Shown here: one piece after another, positions 20,718 to 23,635 of the stretch
Numbering within the stretch: position 1 is the stretch's first letter
Layout of the letters: every line of letters begins with the position of its first letter
IMG/VR virus record: IMGVR_UViG_3300042449_000696
Location: 1 to 23,635 of that record
Source: a virus
Length of the DNA stretch: 23,635 bases
Direction: 5' to 3' (one strand)
Position numbers and translations under genes: made by a program
Notes under the pieces: generated by a model
What the model saw: the letters and a program-made list of their open reading frames with translations, nothing else
Databases searched by the model: none
Told to the model about the DNA's origin: nothing

Positions 20718-20791
20718 TGATCCCATCTGGACTCGAACCAGAAACCTACACATTAGAAGTGTGTTGCTCTATCCAATTGAGCTATGGGACC
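20718..20791 (-). tRNA. trnR: tRNA-Arg (anticodon UCU)
   Basis: A complete 74-nt cloverleaf on the minus strand. The acceptor stem GGTCCCA pairs with TGGGATC (one G:U), then T8-A9, D-arm GCTC...GAGC, anticodon stem ACACA/TGTGT with loop CTTCTAA (anticodon TCT at 20757-20755), a 5-nt variable loop, and T-arm TCTGG TTCGAGT CCAGA. A73 is the discriminator; CCA is not encoded. It reads AGA/AGG, the codons favoured for Arg in AT-rich genes, and probably supplements the host pool. It is placed between the genes at 20800 and 20685 and is likely processed from their transcript. Confidence 0.95.
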
Positions 20792-20799
20792 TGAAGATC

Positions 20800-21159
20800 T
20801 TAATCTTCTGAAGCTTTATTAAAATCTGTAAACTTGTGTAATAACACTCTTCTAGCAAAACTAGTCAGATAAATAACATCTGCTTCTTCAATAGTACCTG
20901 TTAAATCAAGTGCAGTTTTACATTGTCCTTCAATGCTACTATAACTATCAAGTACTAACTTAACAATTTCTAACTGATTATCAGCTTGTTCTGATAAAAC
21001 TTCTCTTGCATTTGCAATAAACATTTCTGATGTTTCTTCACGTAATTTGTACTCTTTCAAAAGATCATGATACTTCTGTTTCCAAGTAACTACATTAATT
21101 TTCTCAACAACAGGTGCAGATGTTTTTCTTGGTCTCCCAACTTTTCTCTTTTCAGACAT
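20800..21159 (-). CDS. Hypothetical protein with AT-hook-like start
   Basis: A 119-residue protein starting KRKVGRPRKTSAP, whose GRP core flanked by basic residues is an AT-hook-like DNA-binding motif. The remainder is helical (WKQKYHDLLKEYKLREETSE, then SSIEGQCKTALDLTGTIEEA) and could form a coiled coil or dimer. AT-hooks bind the minor groove of AT-rich DNA, which fits this genome; a transcription or nucleoid role is inference. Its end lies 8 bp from the tRNA gene and its start 2 bp from the next gene. Confidence 0.7.
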   Translation of the reverse strand: MSEKRKVGRPRKTSAPVVEKINVVTWKQKYHDLLKEYKLREETSEMFIANAREVLSEQADNQLEIVKLVLDSYSSIEGQCKTALDLTGTIEEADVIYLTSFARRVLLHKFTDFNKASED

Positions 21160-21161
21160 AG

Positions 21162-21404
21162 TTAAAATATTAAATAAATAATAAATGAAATAATCAGTGT
21201 TATACCTAAGCCGATAATAACCTTTTTCTTAGATTGATTTGCTCTTTCTAAATATTCTATTGCTTCCATGATAGCAACAATTTGAGATTCTAACTCAAAC
21301 TGTCTCAGTTCCTTCATGTGTGGATTTGCTTCATACACATGTATATCTTCAAGATCCTGAAGATACATCTCTTTTAAGATTTTGAGTTCTTCTAACTTAT
21401 TCAT
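21162..21404 (-). CDS. Tail-anchored coiled-coil membrane protein
   Basis: An 80-residue protein. Residues 1-55 are a charged helix (LEELKILKEMYLQDLEDIHV... QIVAIMEAIEYLERAN) and residues 60-80 are hydrophobic (VIIGLGITLIISFIIYLIF), typical of a C-terminal membrane anchor. The ATG overlaps the stop of a 24-residue micro-protein as ATGA. Function is unknown; a membrane-associated scaffold or exclusion protein is possible. Confidence 0.68.
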   Translation of the reverse strand: MNKLEELKILKEMYLQDLEDIHVYEANPHMKELRQFELESQIVAIMEAIEYLERANQSKKKVIIGLGITLIISFIIYLIF

Positions 21405-21475
21405 AACTTTTGATTTAGTTTATACTGTGACCATACTAATGCCATTACTAATAGCATAACAATTATCTCTTTCAT
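21401..21475 (-). CDS. Membrane micro-protein, 24 aa
   Basis: A 24-residue reading frame starting MKEIIVMLLVMALVWSQYKL and ending NQKL, a single hydrophobic helix with a polar end. Its ATG overlaps the TGA of the upstream gene (ATGA), and its TGA overlaps the ATG of the tail-anchored protein gene in the same way. Four-base overlaps on both sides and a clear membrane helix make chance unlikely, though the length is below normal gene-calling limits. Confidence 0.6.
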   Translation of the reverse strand: MKEIIVMLLVMALVWSQYKLNQKL

Positions 21476-21801
21476 ACTGTAGTTTTTACATACAACATTT
21501 GAGGCATAATACCTCCAAACACAAACTTAGTGACACCACAAAGCCAGACACTATATACAATATCAGTATTGACAGGCTTGTAATCAGCACCACCATTGAT
21601 ATTATACTTCTTCTTCAGAATAATAGAATCATCTACCTCTTCTTGAGACACAAATAAACTCACTGTATCTTCATTATTAGATAGTTTATCTAGTAGTATG
21701 TCTGCACCTGCAACCATTTCTAGTTCTTCTTTATCACCTTCCCATGTTGGTAAATCAATATACCATTTACCTAATTCTTTATTGAATGTTAGCTTTTCCA
21801 T
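21472..21801 (-). CDS. DUF6717-like protein
   Basis: A 109-residue protein with KWYIDLPTWEGDKEELEMVA, then GADILLD and VYSVWLCGVTKFVFGG, which matches my memory of the DUF6717 family (W-IDLP-W-G...LEMVAGAD). No function is known. The ATG at 21801 is used rather than a TTG at 21810. A TAATTTTG box, fitting the Bacteroidota -7 consensus TAnnTTTG, ends 6 bp upstream (21815-21808), so this gene may start a transcript with a very short leader. Confidence 0.72.
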   Translation of the reverse strand: MEKLTFNKELGKWYIDLPTWEGDKEELEMVAGADILLDKLSNNEDTVSLFVSQEEVDDSIILKKKYNINGGADYKPVNTDIVYSVWLCGVTKFVFGGIMPQMLYVKTTV

Positions 21802-21824
21802 ATAATACAAAATTACTAGTCACC

Positions 21825-22076
21825 TGATAACAGGAATATATAGCCAAAAACAAATACAAATGCAAAATCAAAGACCTTCTCTCCCACAAAGACAAAAACA
21901 AAGATGAAGTCTCATGTTTTATCAGCCAAATGTACACCTCTAGGTACTTAACCTGTCTGATTAATGAGTTCTATCTCAGTAAAGTTGAAGAGAAGCGGTT
22001 TGTTTAGATCTAGTTTATAAATGTATCTTATAAGTGGTTCACATACCACGTTGCTATAGAAAAATTCCTGTTATCA
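21825..22076. repeat. 13-bp inverted repeat bounding the non-coding region
   Basis: TGATAACAGGAAT (21825-21837) and its exact reverse complement ATTCCTGTTATCA (22064-22076) enclose 226 bp. Both arms lie next to a TATAGC sequence. A shorter copy, CAGGAATATATAGC, is at 19652-19665. Confidence 0.65.
21845..21904 (+). repeat. Period-6 CAAANN array
   Basis: Five contiguous CAAANN units (21845-21874), a 12-bp spacer equal to two units, then three further units (21887-21904) stay in one 6-bp register across 60 bp. On the minus strand this gives repeated TTTG. Read in frame on the plus strand it would give alternating Gln codons, but no start codon suits a gene. Confidence 0.65.
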
Positions 22077-22084
22077 AGTATAAA

Positions 22085-22119
22085 GAGTAAGAGAATCAGT
22101 TTATACCTATCTCTTACTC
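22085..22119 (-). terminator. Terminator-like hairpin after the 303-residue gene
   Basis: GAGTAAGAGA and TCTCTTACTC form a 10-bp stem with a 15-nt loop, starting 14 bp past the stop at 22134; on the minus strand it is followed by TTTATACTTG. It is less G/C-rich than the other terminators, and the large loop could equally mean a processing or regulatory structure. Confidence 0.5.
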
Positions 22120-22133
22120 ACCTAATGCCAATA

Positions 22134-23045
22134 CTAATTTTCTTTTGTAATGAATTGATCAATTACATGCTGAAATCTTGGATCTACATTGATTCTCAAT
22201 GCAGCAGCAGCTTTAATATCCAACTCACGTTGACTATTAAACTCCATAGTGAGTCTTAATACCTCACCATTGTATGCATCCAATGCCATCTTGTATTTCT
22301 CATTTAACTCTTTTTCAAGTTTAAGAAACTCAGCTGCTTTATCTGCATTGACTTTTTGAATACGTGCATTCTCATCACTAGTTAAGTTCTTAACCTTAGC
22401 TTTGTAATAGTTTACACGTTGCTCATATTGTCTATGATGTGCTGCAATATCCTCATGAAGATCCAACAATGCTTGAGGATCATGATGCTTAGTAATCTTA
22501 ACTGGAGTTTTCTTACCATCTTCTACTTCAAACCATTCAATGCTTGGAAGATTAGATAGTTCTTTTCTCAATTGAGATAACTTACCACTTTTATGGATAA
22601 ATTGACCCAAGTGAGATGCCATAGCTTCAGATTGTAAATACTCTGAGTATTCAGCATCAGATAACTGAGACCAACCCCAAGTTTCTTCAACACCATAATT
22701 AATATCATAATCAGGTGCATACTCTCTTACTGGAGCAACCAAATGAGACAAATCAGGATTTGTATTTCGGAGTCTAGATAACTCTGCATCTTTACTCTTA
22801 ATAGCTTCCATTAAGAAAGCTTGACATGCATGAAGATCACCTTTATAAGTAAGCTTAGTCATGATATCATAAGGTACAGCAATACCTTCTTGCATTAAGT
22901 AGTCTTTACCATCAACTGTAATAGTCTTAGTAGAGTTGTTGTATGAATCCAACTCACGTTGAATCTCAAGAGCATTTTGATTACAAAGATTAGAAATACT
23001 TTGTGCTTGGGACATGCTTAAACCCTTGTTAGATAAATTTCTCAT
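22134..23045 (-). CDS. Hypothetical coiled-coil protein
   Basis: A 303-residue protein, the largest in the right part of the window. The N terminus (GLSMSQAQSISNLCNQNALE, then YLMQEGIAVPYDIMTKLTYK) is a mixed helical domain; residues about 195-285 are strongly helical with heptad-like spacing (KAAEFLKLEKELNEKYKMAL), predicting a coiled coil. No catalytic motif is seen. It has a long AT-repeat leader and its own terminator-like hairpin, suggesting separate and strong expression. A structural or scaffolding role is possible; family unknown to me. Confidence 0.75.
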   Translation of the reverse strand: MRNLSNKGLSMSQAQSISNLCNQNALEIQRELDSYNNSTKTITVDGKDYLMQEGIAVPYDIMTKLTYKGDLHACQAFLMEAIKSKDAELSRLRNTNPDLSHLVAPVREYAPDYDINYGVEETWGWSQLSDAEYSEYLQSEAMASHLGQFIHKSGKLSQLRKELSNLPSIEWFEVEDGKKTPVKITKHHDPQALLDLHEDIAAHHRQYEQRVNYYKAKVKNLTSDENARIQKVNADKAAEFLKLEKELNEKYKMALDAYNGEVLRLTMEFNSQRELDIKAAAALRINVDPRFQHVIDQFITKEN

Positions 23046-23059
23046 AATCAGAAACGGTT

Positions 23060-23099
23060 AAAAATAAATAAATAGAAAATAAATAGATAAATAAAATAG
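23060..23099 (-). repeat. AT-rich leader repeats (copy 2 of 16-bp element)
   Basis: Three imperfect units AAAAATAAATAAATAG, AAAATAAATAG and ATAAATAAAATAG lie upstream of the 303-residue gene. The first is identical to 19234-19249, and both lie 13-14 bp before a start codon. Confidence 0.5.
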
Positions 23100-23107
23100 A
23101 ACTCTCA

Positions 23108-23124
23108 CAAGGTTGCAACCCTTG
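23108..23124. promoter_or_regulatory. Dyad/hairpin between micro-gene and long gene
   Basis: CAAGGTTGCAACCCTTG contains the perfect palindrome GGTTGCAACC (23111-23120). On the minus strand it can fold as CAAGG, loop GTTGCAA, CCTTG, followed 12 nt later by TATTTTATTT. It may be an operator or a weak terminator. Confidence 0.35.
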
Positions 23125-23126
23125 AC

Positions 23127-23231
23127 TTAATTTTCCATACCACTGATGGTGTGCAAGTTACTGCCAATATCAACAATGTATACTTTATACACCTCTTCAG
23201 GTGTCCTGCTTGGATGAGAGTTAGTAATCAT
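23127..23231 (-). CDS. Small hypothetical protein, 34 aa
   Basis: A 34-residue reading frame beginning MITNSHPSRTPEEVYKVYIV and ending in ISGMEN. Its ATG overlaps the TGA of the upstream gene (ATGA), the pattern used by real neighbours here, and it fills most of the gap to the dyad at 23108-23124. A short helix and strand are visible, and no motif is recognised. Confidence 0.5.
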   Translation of the reverse strand: MITNSHPSRTPEEVYKVYIVDIGSNLHTISGMEN

Positions 23232-23428
23232 TTGACTGTATCCTTCAATGTCTCATCATATGTGAAGACACCAGTTTGTATATAGTCAATAATCTCTGCT
23301 TTGTATGCATACTCAATTCCCGCAGTAGGAACTGAATAGATAGGTCTACCATCTACATCATCAGTTGGTATAATAATACCTGTATGTAATTGTAGAACAA
23401 ATGTTAAATGTGCAAGTAATAAATGCAT
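23228..23428 (-). CDS. Small hypothetical protein
   Basis: A 66-residue protein beginning MHLLLAHLTFVLQLHTGIII, then DDVDGRPIYSVPTAG and an acidic, helical end (YDETLKDTVK). The start at 23428 is preferred, because the longer frame to 23479 would use an ATG inside the upstream gene and read through the terminator. The N terminus is moderately hydrophobic. No family is recognised. Confidence 0.6.
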   Translation of the reverse strand: MHLLLAHLTFVLQLHTGIIIPTDDVDGRPIYSVPTAGIEYAYKAEIIDYIQTGVFTYDETLKDTVK

Positions 23429-23448
23429 AGTAAATGTGTTTAATATAA

Positions 23449-23468
23449 AAGGGGTTGTTACACCCCTT
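23449..23468 (-). terminator. Terminator overlapping a stop codon
   Basis: On the minus strand AAGGGG, loop TGTAACAA, CCCCTT, then TTATATT (arms 23463-23468 and 23449-23454). The TAA stop of the upstream gene (23460-23458) lies in the loop, so terminator and coding end overlap. The loop TGTAACA is shared with the terminator at 305-328. Confidence 0.75.
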
Positions 23469-23635
23469 GTAATGGACATTCAATGATTGTATAAGTAATG
23501 CTTATATCCCATGGATCATCATCAATGTATTTCTTACATGTATCCATTTCTTTCTCTGCAAGTTCTTTAGTAGTAAATACTCCTACTATCTTGTTGCTTA
23601 CATGCTCAATATCATTGAACGCATCAGCAGTTAGA
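23458..23635 (-). CDS. Hypothetical protein, C-terminal part (cut by window edge)
   Basis: The last 58 or so residues of a gene that begins beyond the right edge: FNDIEHVSNKIVGVFTTKEL, then AEKEMDTCKKYI and WDISITYTIIECPLQGV. The pattern of a strand, a helix with KELAEKEM and a strand with IIECPL resembles small alpha/beta proteins that occur widely in phages and Bacteroidota, of unknown function. The TAA lies inside the terminator hairpin. Confidence 0.65.
   Translation of the reverse strand, partial: LTADAFNDIEHVSNKIVGVFTTKELAEKEMDTCKKYIDDDPWDISITYTIIECPLQGV

Larger units (their letters stand above)
21802..22133. other. 332-bp non-coding region with inverted repeats and hexamer array
   Basis: No convincing gene is seen in this, the largest gene-free stretch. 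From left to right it holds a -7-like box (21808-21815), the inverted-repeat arm TGATAACAGGAAT (21825-21837), a hexamer-phased CAAANN array (21845-21904), a hairpin GTGGT/ACCAC (22034-22049), the second arm ATTCCTGTTATCA (22064-22076), and a 10-bp hairpin (22085-22119). Longest open frames are only about 15 codons after an ATG. It could be an origin, a regulatory hub or a structured RNA. Confidence 0.6.

Noticed and set aside
21839-21904. Gln-rich peptide read from the CAAANN array
   Set aside because: The frame lacks a suitable start codon upstream of the repeats; the array is better seen as DNA structure.
23108-23124. Possible tRNA T-arm (CAAGG GTTGCAA CCTTG)
   Set aside because: No matching acceptor, D or anticodon arms are found nearby.
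23429-23479. Longer N terminus for the small gene at 23228-23428
   Set aside because: It reads through a terminator hairpin and the end of the upstream gene.
1-23635. Recoded stop codon (as in some crAss-like phages)
   Set aside because: TAA, TAG and TGA all end well-defined genes at sensible places, with no in-frame stops in conserved domains.
1-23635. CRISPR array, insertion sequence or integrase site
   Set aside because: No regularly spaced direct repeats, transposase or integrase were found; the only arrays are short AT-rich repeats.

Overview
The window looks like part of a tailed bacteriophage genome that infects a Bacteroidota host, most likely a crAss-like (Crassvirales) phage or a close relative. 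The DNA is AT-rich and tightly packed, with about 50 short genes, nearly all on the minus strand. Genes are joined by TAATG, ATGA or TGATG overlaps and lack Shine-Dalgarno sites. Starts sit instead in A/T-rich contexts, often ATTATG, as is usual for Bacteroidota and their phages. All three stop codons are used normally. No capsid, portal, terminase, tail or DNA polymerase gene is visible, so this is an early/replication and accessory region. The host and phage group are inferred from gene content, not from a marker gene.

Layout from left to right. (1) Positions 1-296 hold the start of a truncated hypothetical gene, then a terminator. (2) 389-5317 (minus) is an operon: TOPRIM primase, SegE-like GIY-YIG nuclease, DUF6878-like and DUF6915-like small proteins, a helical protein, a DUF2201-type metallopeptidase/VWA protein and a MoxR-type AAA ATPase. 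It ends at the terminator near 311-328. (3) 5374-9734 (minus) is the core replication/recombination operon: uracil-DNA glycosylase, an unknown protein, a DnaB-type helicase core, an unknown protein, a Sak4-like RecA-fold ATPase and a probable ssDNA-binding protein, closed by a strong terminator at 5326-5357. (4) 9767-11813 is the only region with plus-strand genes: a small protein, a metallophosphoesterase and its partner, with one minus-strand gene between them. (5) 11749-14567 (minus) holds a radical SAM protein of the spore-photoproduct-lyase type and many very small proteins, including four of 29-59 residues. (6) 14568-14714 is a non-coding stretch with four dyads. (7) 14715-18664 (minus) holds a HExxH protein and membrane micro-proteins, a probable DNA-binding regulator, a ClpS-like adaptor, an SF2 helicase and an HNH nuclease. 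(8) 18738-23635 (minus) is a run of small early-type proteins with tRNA-Arg(UCU), several terminators, and a 332-bp non-coding segment (21802-22133) with inverted repeats and a hexamer-phased CAAANN array.

How the parts may work together: helicase, primase, SSB, Sak4-like ATPase and SF2 helicase would form the replication-recombination machinery. UDG and the SPL-like enzyme would guard the DNA. The ClpS-like protein, the MoxR/VWA pair and the membrane micro-proteins are candidates for taking over host protein turnover or the envelope. The points most worth following are the ClpS homologue whose N-degron-binding histidine is replaced by aspartate, the phage MoxR + DUF2201 pair, the dyad-rich region at 14568-14714, and the structured non-coding segment at 21802-22133.
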